A stretch of 43,615 bases of DNA from an uncultured Bacteroidales bacterium (GCA_900317715.1 ONHS01000012.1:1-43615); one strand, 5' to 3'. Shown: positions 28,267-36,515, counted from the first letter of the stretch. The notes: generated from the letters alone by a model not told the origin. Numbers and translations: made by a program.

Positions 28267-29390
28267 AACGGGCAATTAACGATGGTTTCGGTGATAAATT
28301 GTAATTGTTCGGTCGTCATTTCGGTATGCATCGGCAAGGAGAGCACCTCTTTGCACAGTTGTTCTGACACTGGGAAATCTCCTTCGCGGTAGTTCAGATA
28401 TTGATATGCGGCTTGCAGATGTGCGGGGATCGGATAATAGACAGCTGTGGGTATCTGTTTGTCGGATAGATATTTGCGTAAAGCATCCCGACGATTGGCA
28501 TCCACTTTTATCGTAAACTGATGATAAGTGTGGGTAGAGTAGGGGACTCTTTGGGGTAAAACCAATCCTTTCACTTCAGATAGCGCATGAGTATAAAAGT
28601 CAGCCGCTTGTTGTCGTGCCGCTATAAAATCGTCCAGATGCTGGAGTTTTACTTGCAAAATGGCCGCCTGTAAGGTGTCGAGTCGAGAATTGAGTCCGAT
28701 ATATTGATGGTGGTAACGTTCTTTAGAGCCGTGGCGACAAATGGCACGCAATTTTTCAGCCAAAGCGTCGTTGTCCGTCATCAGTGCGCCGCCGTCGCCA
28801 TAGCCGCCCAAGTTTTTGGAAGGGAAGAATGAGGTACATCCGATGGTGCCGATAGTACCCGCCTTTTTCTCCGTTCCGTCGGAACATGTATAAACTGCGC
28901 CCAGTGCTTGGCAAGCATCTTCGATAATGCTGATATTATGCTTGTTAGCAATATCCAAGATCGGTCCCATGTTTGCGCATTGACCGTAAAGATGGACGGG
29001 AACAATCGCCTTGCTTTTCGGGGTGATAGCCTGCTCTAGTTGACGGATATCCATGTTGAAATCATCAGCACAAACATCCACGAAAACAGGTTTCGCACCC
29101 AAAAAGGCTATGGCCTCTACCGTGGCGATGAAGGTAAAAGGTACCGTGATGACTTCGTCGCCAGTCCCAACTCCCAGAGACATGAGCGCCGCCAACAGGG
29201 CATCGGTACCATTACCGCAACTTACAACATGCTTAGAACCAGTATATTGTGCAAGCTGTTCTTCGAATTTGTAAACGGATGACCCTTGAATGAAAGCGGT
29301 AGAATCCAGTACACGCTGAACGGCTGCGTCAATTTCAGGTTTGAGGCGCAGGTACTGCTGTTTTAGGTCCACCATCTGTATGGAAATCAT
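28263..29390 (-). CDS. DegT/DnrJ/EryC1/StrS aminotransferase (WbpE/WlbC/PorR type)
   Basis: A 375-residue PLP-dependent sugar aminotransferase. It starts [24 protein letters not shown] (ATG 29390; homologues start IQMVDL...). The PLP lysine is Lys192 in [25 protein letters not shown] and [18 protein letters not shown] are family marks. WbpE/WlbC transaminate UDP-GlcNAc(3-keto)A to the 3-amino sugar. The family also includes P. gingivalis PorR, needed for A-LPS, the anchor for T9SS cargo. It is first in the operon; a -7 box is at 29417-29424. Confidence 0.9.
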   Translation of the reverse strand: MISIQMVDLKQQYLRLKPEIDAAVQRVLDSTAFIQGSSVYKFEEQLAQYTGSKHVVSCGNGTDALLAALMSLGVGTGDEVITVPFTFIATVEAIAFLGAKPVFVDVCADDFNMDIRQLEQAITPKSKAIVPVHLYGQCANMGPILDIANKHNISIIEDACQALGAVYTCSDGTEKKAGTIGTIGCTSFFPSKNLGGYGDGGALMTDNDALAEKLRAICRHGSKERYHHQYIGLNSRLDTLQAAILQVKLQHLDDFIAARQQAADFYTHALSEVKGLVLPQRVPYSTHTYHQFTIKVDANRRDALRKYLSDKQIPTAVYYPIPAHLQAAYQYLNYREGDFPVSEQLCKEVLSLPMHTEMTTEQLQFITETIVNCPL

Positions 29391-29416
29391 CAACTTACGA
29401 TTTTAACATTAGAGTG

Positions 29417-29424
29417 CAAAAGTA
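29417..29424 (-). promoter_or_regulatory. -7 promoter box for the DegT-WlbB-T9SS operon
   Basis: TACTTTTG on the minus strand, about 26 bp upstream of the ATG at 29390. Confidence 0.6.
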
Positions 29425-29458
29425 CAAAAATTCGGTATTCCTACGGTATATTTTTAAT

Positions 29459-30184
29459 TTATCGCAGCAGGCTTTTGATTTCCTGTTTGACAAATCGAAA
29501 GTCCATCTTCGGATTCAAATAATTTTGAAAATCATCCATAGTATCAGTTGGTTTCACCTCCACGCGGCGCAGGCGATAGGGGTTTCCGTGCAGATTATTC
29601 AGTTTCCATAATGTGGTGAAGGCGGCTTTGAAGCCGATCTCCTGCAGCAATTCAGGAGTTGCGCAGCCGAAATCCTTGCGCTGACCGTAAGGAAAAGCGA
29701 AATAGTCCACCGGTTTTTGCAGATGCTCTTCTAACAGCTGTTTTGACTCTTGCAAATCCTTCATCGTTTCTTCCTTTGACAGGTGGCGCAGGGAGACATG
29801 GGTCATACCGTGGGATCCGAAAGTGAAAAGCGGATTTTTGGAAAGTTCCTCGATGCTCCACCAGGAGAGCGTATCAATCTTTTGGTATCCAGGTTCTTCC
29901 TCATCCCAACAGTTGTCGCTTCCCACATGGTAAACCGGGACAAAGACGGTGACAGGTATGCTCAGTTCGTTGAGAATACCCCTGACGTATGTATAGAGGC
30001 AGTAGTAGGCGTCGTCGAAGGTGACAGTGGCAATATGGGGATTGTTGTGGCATTCGCGGACGTAGGTGTCCATATCGGTGAGTTGCCAGTGTTGTTGCAC
30101 ATAACGCAGTTGCCGCTCGAAGTTTTCGGCGGAGACGGTATTGAAACCGGCTTTTTCGTCCACGTTATGGTACATCAAAATCAT
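29459..30184 (-). CDS. Polysaccharide deacetylase family protein (NodB homology)
   Basis: A 241-residue CE4-type deacetylase: the NodB motifs TFDDAYY (Asp57-Asp58, catalytic base and metal ligand) and SHGMTH (His125 and His129, metal ligands) are present, and VDYFAFPYGQRKDFG is the third conserved motif. No obvious signal peptide, so it may act in the cytoplasm or be exported by another route; small NodB proteins sometimes lack one. The substrate is probably an N-acetylated sugar polymer. It directly follows the tRNA-Trp terminator and precedes the DegT operon. Confidence 0.85.
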   Translation of the reverse strand: MILMYHNVDEKAGFNTVSAENFERQLRYVQQHWQLTDMDTYVRECHNNPHIATVTFDDAYYCLYTYVRGILNELSIPVTVFVPVYHVGSDNCWDEEEPGYQKIDTLSWWSIEELSKNPLFTFGSHGMTHVSLRHLSKEETMKDLQESKQLLEEHLQKPVDYFAFPYGQRKDFGCATPELLQEIGFKAAFTTLWKLNNLHGNPYRLRRVEVKPTDTMDDFQNYLNPKMDFRFVKQEIKSLLR

Positions 30185-30202
30185 AGCGACCGTTTATAAA
30201 AC

Positions 30203-30231
30203 AAAAGTCAGGCTTTGAAGACCTGACTTTT
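30203..30231 (-). terminator. Terminator downstream of tRNA-Trp
   Basis: A 10-bp stem (30203-30212 with 30222-30231) followed by a U-rich tract on the minus strand, 3 bp beyond the tRNA 3' end. It also lies just 18 bp upstream of the deacetylase ATG. Confidence 0.75.
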
Positions 30232-30234
30232 TAG

Positions 30235-30305
30235 CAGGGGAAGAGAGATTCGAACTCCCATCAATGGTTTTGGAGACCACTATTCTGCCCTTAAACTATT
30301 CCCCT
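30235..30305 (-). tRNA. tRNA-Trp (anticodon CCA)
   Basis: Acceptor stem AGGGGAA/TTCCCCT with discriminator G, anticodon loop CTCCAAA between TGGT and ACCA stems, and a T-arm with TTCGAATC. The 3' CCA is not encoded. It lies downstream of tuf, with terminator hairpins on both sides. Confidence 0.95.
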
Positions 30306-30307
30306 GT

Positions 30308-30339
30308 AAAATCGGGGTGCTATATAACACCCCGATTTT
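30308..30339 (-). terminator. Terminator downstream of tuf
   Basis: A 12-bp perfect stem (30308-30319 with 30328-30339) ending in U-rich sequence on the minus strand, 20 bp after the tuf stop codon and before tRNA-Trp. Confidence 0.8.
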
Positions 30340-30359
30340 TATGGATGTTAGATGGAATC

Positions 30360-31547
<1,188 letters not shown>

Positions 31548-31603
31548 TTTTTATAAATTTATGTTTTTAACTAAAATCCTTATGTTCATTTCAAAAAAAA
31601 AAG

Positions 31604-31675
31604 AGCCGTTGATGAGAGTTGAACTCATGACCCCATCCTTACCAAGGATGTACTCTACCACTGAGCTACAACGGC
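31604..31675 (-). tRNA. tRNA-Thr (anticodon GGT)
   Basis: Acceptor stem GCCGTTG/CAACGGC, D-loop GCTCAGTGGTAGAG, anticodon loop TTGGTAA giving GGT, and T-arm GTTCAACTC. The discriminator is T and CCA is not encoded. It lies 57 bp upstream of tuf on the same strand. Confidence 0.95.
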
Positions 31676-31726
31676 TGATTTTTTTGCTAAAAAAAGAACG
31701 TTTCCTTGTATCGGAAATAAGGTGCG

Positions 31727-31734
31727 CAAAAATA
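31727..31734 (-). promoter_or_regulatory. -7 promoter box for tRNA-Thr/tuf
   Basis: TATTTTTG on the minus strand, about 52 bp upstream of the tRNA-Thr gene. Confidence 0.55.
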
Positions 31735-31773
31735 CATTTTTTTTTAATTCTACACGCAGTTGCGCAATTTTTT

Positions 31774-32643
31774 TTATTTTTCTTGTAACTTGTTGATTGT
31801 CAATAGTAAACTATCTCTCCAATAGGGGATTTCCATTCCTGTGTCCGTCTTGATTTTGCATAAATTGAACACAGAAGAGGCAGGACGCCGCGCTTTTGCC
31901 GGATATTCCGACGATGGGATGGCCTCCACGCGACACCTCAAACCACCCATTTCCATGATCGCTTTGGAGAAGTCGAACCAACTGCAGACTCCTTCGTTGG
32001 CGAAATGGTAGAATTCCGTGCCTGAAAGTCCGGAAATGCCCTCCAGCAGACGGAAAATGACCTTGGCTAAATCGCCGGCGTAGGTCGGGCCGCCGATCTG
32101 GTCGCAAACCACCCGCAAGTTCTCCCGTTCCGCGCCCAATCGCAGCATCGTTTTCACAAAATTGTTCCCGTATTCGGAATAGAGCCACGACGTGCGGATG
32201 ATGATTGCCCGGCATCCGCTCTCTTGAATGGCTCGTTCACCCGCCAATTTGGTCGAACCATAGACAGATTTTGGTGCGGGCGTGTCATTTTCTTCGTGTG
32301 GTTTGCTCGAATCGCCGGAAAAAACATAGTCCGTGGAGATGTGGAAAAGGAACAGGTCGTACTTCTTCGCCACTTTCGCGAGATTTCCCACCGCCGTGCA
32401 GTTGATTCGGTAAGCATTTTCTTCGTCGTCTTCAGCTTTGTCCACCGCCGTATATGCGGCCGCGTTTATAATGACGTTGATGTGATTATTAATAATATAT
32501 TTGTCTATCGCTACTGCATCCGTGATGTCCAATTCTGCTACATCAGTGTAGAAGAAGCAGTATTTGTCTTGATATTCCTTTGCAAGGTCGCGCAGGCAAT
32601 TGCCTAATTGCCCGTTGGCACCAGTGATGAGAATGTTGTACAT
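31774..32643 (-). CDS. rfbD: dTDP-4-dehydrorhamnose reductase
   Basis: A 289-residue NAD(P)H-dependent short-chain reductase catalysing the last step of dTDP-L-rhamnose synthesis. It starts MYNILITGANGQLG (Rossmann GxxGxxG), has the STDYVFSG segment, the catalytic YGSTKLAGE (Tyr-x-x-x-Lys), and the RTSWLYS line. No rfbA, rfbB or rfbC genes are in the window. It is preceded on the same strand by the metallo-hydrolase gene. Confidence 0.92.
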   Translation of the reverse strand: MYNILITGANGQLGNCLRDLAKEYQDKYCFFYTDVAELDITDAVAIDKYIINNHINVIINAAAYTAVDKAEDDEENAYRINCTAVGNLAKVAKKYDLFLFHISTDYVFSGDSSKPHEENDTPAPKSVYGSTKLAGERAIQESGCRAIIIRTSWLYSEYGNNFVKTMLRLGAERENLRVVCDQIGGPTYAGDLAKVIFRLLEGISGLSGTEFYHFANEGVCSWFDFSKAIMEMGGLRCRVEAIPSSEYPAKARRPASSVFNLCKIKTDTGMEIPYWRDSLLLTINKLQEK

Positions 32644-32657
32644 GGGGTTGATGGGCT

Positions 32658-32685
32658 AAGGTTTAAGGTTTAGGGGTTAAAGGAT
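32658..32685. repeat. Degenerate heptad words, GGTTTAN family
   Basis: About four imperfect words of the type aaggttt/aggggtt lie upstream of rfbD, the same GGTTTAN family as 34791-34832 and, inverted, 38405-38439. Confidence 0.45.
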
Positions 32686-32696
32686 AAGAAATGGTA

Positions 32697-32718
32697 GAGA
32701 CGATGTGCACATCGTCTC
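32697..32718. repeat. Perfect 22-bp palindrome between the metallo-hydrolase gene and rfbD
   Basis: An uninterrupted palindrome with half-site GAGACGATGTG, 7 bp after the metallo-hydrolase stop codon in the minus-strand direction. It could be a transcript-end hairpin or a copy of an interspersed palindromic repeat; only this copy is in the window. There is no following U-run. Confidence 0.7.
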
Positions 32719-32724
32719 CACAAA

Positions 32725-34131
32725 TTACACTAATTCAATAGATTCCCGGAACTTTGGCACGTAAGCTTGTTTGAAACCTGCGTCCTTCAAATGTTTTGCG
32801 TAGGCGTCACGCGCGTCGTTCTCACCGTGTACGACGAAGATCTTCTTCAACCGTTTGTTTCCCTTTTGGCAAGAGAGATATTGTATAAGTTCTTTATAGT
32901 CGGCATGACCGGAGTAGGCGTCGATGCGGGCGAGTGTGGCGCGGACCTTGTATTCGTTGCCGAAGATGGAGACTTTCTCGTCGCCGCGCATGATTTTCGC
33001 ACCCAACGTGGTCGGGGCACAGTAACCTACGCACAAAATGGTGGTTTTCGGATCTTCGATGTTGTTGGCCAGGTGGTGTTTGATACGCCCGGCCTCCATC
33101 ATGCCGGAAGCGGAAATGATGATGCAGGGGCGGTTGTGCTCATTCAGCGCTTTGGAGTCGTCGATGGTGCGCACATACGTCAGCTTGTCGAAGCCAAACG
33201 GGTCCTTGTTTTCCTCAATGAACGCACGCATCTCTTCGTTGAAACATTCGGTGTGCAGTCGGAAGAGGTTTGTGGCGGAGCATGCCAGCGGACTATCGAC
33301 GAAACATTCGATGTCGGGCAGGTCGCCGGCAAGTTCGAGACGGTGCAGCGTATAGACGATCTCCTGTGTTCTGCCGATGGCGAACGACGGGATGAGCAGT
33401 TTGCCTTTGCGTTTTGCGCACGCGTCGCGCACCACGAGCATCAAATCCTTGTCGGCTTCGTCGAGTGTGGAGTGCAAACGGTCGCCGTAGGTGGATTCGG
33501 TGATGATGTAGTCGGCGTGCGGGAACGGTTGCGGATCGGGCAGGATGCGCTTGTTGTAGCGACCCACATCGCCGGTGTAGCACAGCGTGCGGGTCTTGCG
33601 GCCCTCCTTGAAGGTGATGTAGATGGCGCTGCTGCCCAACATGTGGCCGCTGTCGATGAATTCGATGGCCACTTTCGGGGTGATGTTGAAATGCAGCCCG
33701 CGAGGGACACTGATGAAGAGTTGCATACAATCTACCGCGTCCTTCTCGTTGTAAATCGGTTCGATGGGCGTTTTGCCGACACGTTCCGTCTTCTTGTTGA
33801 ACTGTCGGGCATCGGCCTCTTGGATGCGGCCTGAGTCGGCGAGCATGATCGCACAGAGGTCTCGGGTGGCAGGTGTGCAAAACACCTTGCCATGGAACCC
33901 CAACTTATATATATATGGTATCAATCCGGCGTGGTCGATATGTGCGTGCGAAAGCAACACGATGTCGATTTTGGTCGGGTCGAAACCCAAATCGCGGTTC
34001 ATGGCATCGGTCTCCAGACCTTTACCCTGATACATACCGCAGTCTAACAGTATCTTAGTGCCGTCCTGTGTGGTGAGCAGGAATTTGCTGCCGGTGACCT
34101 CTTCGGTCGCACCTAAAAAATCGAGTCTCAT
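32725..34131 (-). CDS. Beta-CASP metallo-beta-lactamase-fold RNA-processing-type hydrolase
   Basis: A 468-residue protein of the MBL-fold/beta-CASP group, which includes ribonucleases related to CPSF-73 and RNase J. It has the metal-binding motif SHAHIDHAG (His62-Asp66-His67), a second zinc-site line DSGHMLGSSAIYI, and the beta-CASP region (SFAIGRTQEIVYTLHRL, SASGMMEAGRIKHHL) with the C-terminal HGENDARDAYAKHL. No KH domain. It is predicted to cleave RNA; the physiological target is unknown. It starts 5 bp after the stop of the haem b anchor gene, so they are probably one transcript. Confidence 0.88.
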   Translation of the reverse strand: MRLDFLGATEEVTGSKFLLTTQDGTKILLDCGMYQGKGLETDAMNRDLGFDPTKIDIVLLSHAHIDHAGLIPYIYKLGFHGKVFCTPATRDLCAIMLADSGRIQEADARQFNKKTERVGKTPIEPIYNEKDAVDCMQLFISVPRGLHFNITPKVAIEFIDSGHMLGSSAIYITFKEGRKTRTLCYTGDVGRYNKRILPDPQPFPHADYIITESTYGDRLHSTLDEADKDLMLVVRDACAKRKGKLLIPSFAIGRTQEIVYTLHRLELAGDLPDIECFVDSPLACSATNLFRLHTECFNEEMRAFIEENKDPFGFDKLTYVRTIDDSKALNEHNRPCIIISASGMMEAGRIKHHLANNIEDPKTTILCVGYCAPTTLGAKIMRGDEKVSIFGNEYKVRATLARIDAYSGHADYKELIQYLSCQKGNKRLKKIFVVHGENDARDAYAKHLKDAGFKQAYVPKFRESIELV

Positions 34132-34136
34132 GGGGT

Positions 34137-34781
34137 CTATTTTTTCTCGTGATTCGGCCAGACATTACGCCAGCCATAGAAAAAGCCGAGGTGATAGCGT
34201 GCCGCGAAGTAATACACCACGTGACGGAGCTTGCCCAACGGCAGGTATAAGAGTAACAGAATGCTACTTATATAATATATTGTATTCACCGCACTCACGG
34301 TGGGGAAAAGCATATTGAGCGTTGTCATCAAAAGAAAAAGCGTCACCAAGCCTGTGGAGATGAAGTCGTCGGGCATGGAAAGCACCTTCAAGTCTTTGGA
34401 AAACAGTCTTCTGAAGAAGAGGATGAGTCCGCAAACCGTAGCTATGGCAGGCGGAATGGCAAGCACCCAACGCCAGCAATTTCCTTCAATCCAGCTGTTG
34501 AAGCATGGGAAGAAGAAGAGCACAAAGAAGAGCAGGCTGCAGAAAAGTCCGATGTGGAACAGCATGCCGACGGCGTAGGACGGAATGTGCAGATAGGCAG
34601 ACTCTTTCTCAGTGGGCATCATCGCGCGGGTGTTGGCGTAAATCACACCCTCTTTCACGCTGCCGCTGGGCTCCGATTTGTCCTTCGGGGCACCCAAGCG
34701 CACAATCTTGATGAAATGAGCCAATAAACTAACTAGGCAATAGAGCGTTGCCGCTATTGCTAAATATTGCATGATACTCAT
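34137..34781 (-). CDS. DsrM/TmcC/NarI-like haem b membrane anchor subunit
   Basis: A 214-residue membrane protein with five predicted helices (about 3-25, 67-92, 103-123, 141-160, 165-185). His22, His65, His76, His187 and His197 lie in or beside helices; the pairs 65/76 and 187/197 resemble the haem b ligands of NarI and DsrM. The C-terminal line PLGKLRHVVYYFAARYHLGFFYGWRNVWP is typical of this family. Such subunits move electrons between menaquinol and a partner iron-sulfur (DsrK/HdrD-like) subunit. Here no such partner is adjacent; upstream on the same strand is dsrC (119 bp gap with repeat hairpins). Confidence 0.75.
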   Translation of the reverse strand: MSIMQYLAIAATLYCLVSLLAHFIKIVRLGAPKDKSEPSGSVKEGVIYANTRAMMPTEKESAYLHIPSYAVGMLFHIGLFCSLLFFVLFFFPCFNSWIEGNCWRWVLAIPPAIATVCGLILFFRRLFSKDLKVLSMPDDFISTGLVTLFLLMTTLNMLFPTVSAVNTIYYISSILLLLYLPLGKLRHVVYYFAARYHLGFFYGWRNVWPNHEKK

Positions 34782-34790
34782 AACGGTAGG

Positions 34791-34832
34791 TTTAGAGTTT
34801 AGGGTTTAGGGTTTAAGGTTTAGGGTTTAGAG
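34791..34832. repeat. Heptad-word array, GGTTTAN family (TTTAGGG-like), six words
   Basis: Six 7-bp words of the form tttaggg or one-base variants lie directly upstream of the haem b anchor gene, whose ATG is at 34781. The word is coincidentally the plant telomere unit, but here it is a short chromosomal array. It runs straight into a TTGGCTN array at 34836. Confidence 0.8.
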
Positions 34833-34835
34833 TTT

Positions 34836-34898
34836 TTGGTTATTAGCTGTTGGCAAAGATATTGTACCAAAAGCCAAAGGCCAAAAGCTAAAAGCCAA
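34836..34898. repeat. Heptad-word array, TTGGCTN family (direct then inverted)
   Basis: Three direct words (34836-34856) are followed 14 bp later by four inverted words of the type aagccaa (34871-34898). The arms can pair into a hairpin between dsrC (stop 34901) and the haem b anchor gene. Its right arm ends 2 bp from the dsrC stop codon. Confidence 0.85.
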
Positions 34899-34900
34899 TG

Positions 34901-35218
34901 TTAAACGCAACCTTCGGGTTTGGGGAGACCGGCGACGCGGCAGGCGCCTCTTGCGGGACCGAGCGGGAAGAGCTCGTAGATGTCCTTCAGCTTCAGATTG
35001 GCGGTCTTGCAGATGGTGCGGACCATCGGGGCGATGCCTTTTTCTTCGTAGTTGGCGCGGATGCAATCGACCACTTTCCAGTGATTCTCAGTCATTTCCG
35101 TAATGCCATCGGCCTTTGCGATTTCCGCAGCCAGTTCCTTGTTCCATTCTTCGGGATGAACCATGAAGCCGTCACCGTCCATCTCGTAAGTTTTGTTATT
35201 GAATTCAATATTTGCCAT
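34901..35218 (-). CDS. dsrC: DsrC-type sulfur-carrier protein (both redox cysteines present)
   Basis: A 105-residue soluble protein of the DsrC/TusE family. It has the family lines FMVHPEEWNKELA, ITEMTENHWKVVDCIRANY and the C-terminal arm DIYELFPLGPARGACRVAGLPKPEGCV. The last arm has Cys93 and penultimate Cys104, spaced 11 apart, as in true DsrC; TusE carries only the last one. DsrC carries a trisulfide in dissimilatory sulfur metabolism, but no dsrAB genes are here and the organism type does not suggest sulfite respiration. It may carry persulfide or act as a thiol redox partner of the neighbouring haem b protein. A -7 box is at 35240-35247. Confidence 0.9.
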   Translation of the reverse strand: MANIEFNNKTYEMDGDGFMVHPEEWNKELAAEIAKADGITEMTENHWKVVDCIRANYEEKGIAPMVRTICKTANLKLKDIYELFPLGPARGACRVAGLPKPEGCV

Positions 35219-35239
35219 AATGATGTTTTTTTAGAGGCG

Positions 35240-35247
35240 CAAAGATA
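35240..35247 (-). promoter_or_regulatory. -7 promoter box for dsrC
   Basis: TATCTTTG on the minus strand, 21 bp upstream of the dsrC ATG, giving a very short leader. It separates dsrC from purN transcriptionally. Confidence 0.6.
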
Positions 35248-35262
35248 CATTTTTTTTTGCTA

Positions 35263-35319
35263 TTGGCTATTAGCTTTTGGCCTTTAGCTAACGGCCAATA
35301 GCCAATAGCTAAAAGCTAA
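35263..35319. repeat. Heptad-word hairpin, TTGGCTN family: four direct, four inverted words
   Basis: Four direct words (35263-35290) and, after one base, four inverted words (35292-35319) form a near-complete 28-bp hairpin. The right arm contains the TAG stop codon of purN (35316-35318). It lies in the purN-dsrC gap, just upstream of the dsrC promoter. Confidence 0.88.
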
Positions 35320-35885
35320 CACCCGTTGACTACCTTGTCAATGGTTTCCGGGAAGTGTTTGTGTTCCAGCTGGTGGATTTTGGTTTCCACTGTGTCCAGC
35401 GTGTCTCCTTTTTCAATATGGAAGGAGAATTGGTCGATGATTTTGCCGGTATCGACCCCTTCATCGACAAAGTGGATGGTGATGCCGAAGACCTTCACGC
35501 CGTAGTTGTAGGCGTCGGCGATGCCGTGTGCGCCCGGGAAGGAGGGCAACAGGGCGGGGTGAAGGTTGATGATGCGCATGGGATAGGCCTCTAACAGCGT
35601 TTTGCCGATGATGCGCATATAGCCGGCCAGCACGATGTAATCGACCTGGCGGTTTTTCAGTTCAGTAAGGATGGCTTGCTCGTAAGCGGCCTTTCCGGCA
35701 TAGTCCTTCGCACAAAAAGTGAACGCGTCAATGCCGTGGGCACTGGCGCGTTCTACAGCTTTGCATGAAGGTTTGTCGGACACCAGCAGTGCAATTTCAG
35801 CGTTCAGCTTGCGACTTTCAACTGCCTCGATAATGGCCTGAAAGTTAGAGCCGAAGCCACTGGCGAATACGGCAATCTTCTTCAT
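35316..35885 (-). CDS. purN: Phosphoribosylglycinamide formyltransferase
   Basis: A 189-residue cytoplasmic enzyme that transfers a formyl group from 10-formyl-tetrahydrofolate to GAR in purine synthesis. It has the GFGSNFQAIIEA start, the formyl-folate site HPALLPSFPGAHGI (Asn105-His-Pro type catalytic segment, INLHPALLPSF) and FVDEGVDTGKII with the conserved Asp. Full length. It starts 3 bp after the stop codon of the Cys-rich lipoprotein gene. Confidence 0.95.
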   Translation of the reverse strand: MKKIAVFASGFGSNFQAIIEAVESRKLNAEIALLVSDKPSCKAVERASAHGIDAFTFCAKDYAGKAAYEQAILTELKNRQVDYIVLAGYMRIIGKTLLEAYPMRIINLHPALLPSFPGAHGIADAYNYGVKVFGITIHFVDEGVDTGKIIDQFSFHIEKGDTLDTVETKIHQLEHKHFPETIDKVVNGC

Positions 35886-35888
35886 AGA

Positions 35889-36404
35889 TTACTTTTTGTT
35901 AGGACAACCGCCTTCTTTCTTACAGCCACCGTCTTTCTTGCAACCTTGATCTTTGTGACAGCCTTGATCTTTGTGGCAACCAGGTTTGTCACCGTGGCAA
36001 CCGGGTTTGTCACCGCCTTTGCAACCACCGCAGCAGCCTGCAGCGTCGAAAGCAGCTTTTCTCTCCTCAATCGTGAGCTTATCCCAGTTGTTCATAGCGG
36101 CCTCGAAAGCAGCTTTCTTCTCTTCCTGAGCTTTCTTCATCTCCTGCATCTCGTCGTATTTGGCCTTGCGTTGGTCAAGCAGTTCAGCCTTACGCTCGTC
36201 GGTGAGGTTCTCCCAGTTCTGCCAATCTTCGGCAGCCTTCTTGCAGGCTTCCATCTCGGCTTTCTGCTCCTCGGTCATTTCCGGGCAGCATGCTTCGGTT
36301 TGGGGTTCAGTACCTTCCGCAGGTTGTTCAGCGGGCTTGTTGTTGTTACAAGCGGTGAAAGTCAGACAGCAAGCAGCTGCCATTAAGATAAAAAGTTTCT
36401 TCAT
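35889..36404 (-). CDS. Cys/His/Lys/Gly-rich lipoprotein, unknown function
   Basis: A 171-residue predicted lipoprotein: MKKLFILMAAACCLTFTACNNN with the lipidated Cys at the FTAC lipobox. Start at ATG 36404, because a -7 box (36450-36457) covers the longer upstream start. Residues about 35-120 are charged and helical, with EEQKAEMEA and EEKKAAFEA repeats suggesting a coiled coil. The C-terminus (about 122-171) contains nine cysteines with spaced Gly, Lys, Asp and His (GCHKDQ-type units of about six residues), a possible metal or persulfide binding tail. I do not recognise a known family. It is 3 bp upstream of purN. Confidence 0.8.
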   Translation of the reverse strand: MKKLFILMAAACCLTFTACNNNKPAEQPAEGTEPQTEACCPEMTEEQKAEMEACKKAAEDWQNWENLTDERKAELLDQRKAKYDEMQEMKKAQEEKKAAFEAAMNNWDKLTIEERKAAFDAAGCCGGCKGGDKPGCHGDKPGCHKDQGCHKDQGCKKDGGCKKEGGCPNKK

Positions 36405-36449
36405 TTTTTTGATTTTAATTTGATGAATATTCATTTTGAAAAACCGCCG

Positions 36450-36457
36450 CAAAAATA
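36450..36457 (-). promoter_or_regulatory. -7 promoter box for the Cys-rich lipoprotein/purN operon
   Basis: TATTTTTG on the minus strand, about 45 bp upstream of the ATG at 36404. Confidence 0.6.
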
Positions 36458-36515
36458 GTCTTTTTTCAATCCTAAGATTGTTTAAAATTCTTAAAAGTTT
36501 TGAGGTGAGACTTAT

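Noticed and set aside
32767..33834. A 355-codon open frame antisense to the metallo-hydrolase gene
   Set aside because: Shadow of the beta-CASP protein; no conserved pattern.
34791..34832. TTTAGGG words as a telomere-like or plant-derived sequence
   Set aside because: Only six imperfect words inside a bacterial chromosome, flanked by other word arrays; no end structure.
34901..35218. TusE (tRNA 2-thiolation) instead of DsrC
   Set aside because: The second redox cysteine (Cys93) is present, which TusE lacks, and no tusBCD genes are seen.
36405..36452. Longer start for the Cys-rich lipoprotein
   Set aside because: It would place 16 charged residues before the lipoprotein signal and overlap the -7 box.
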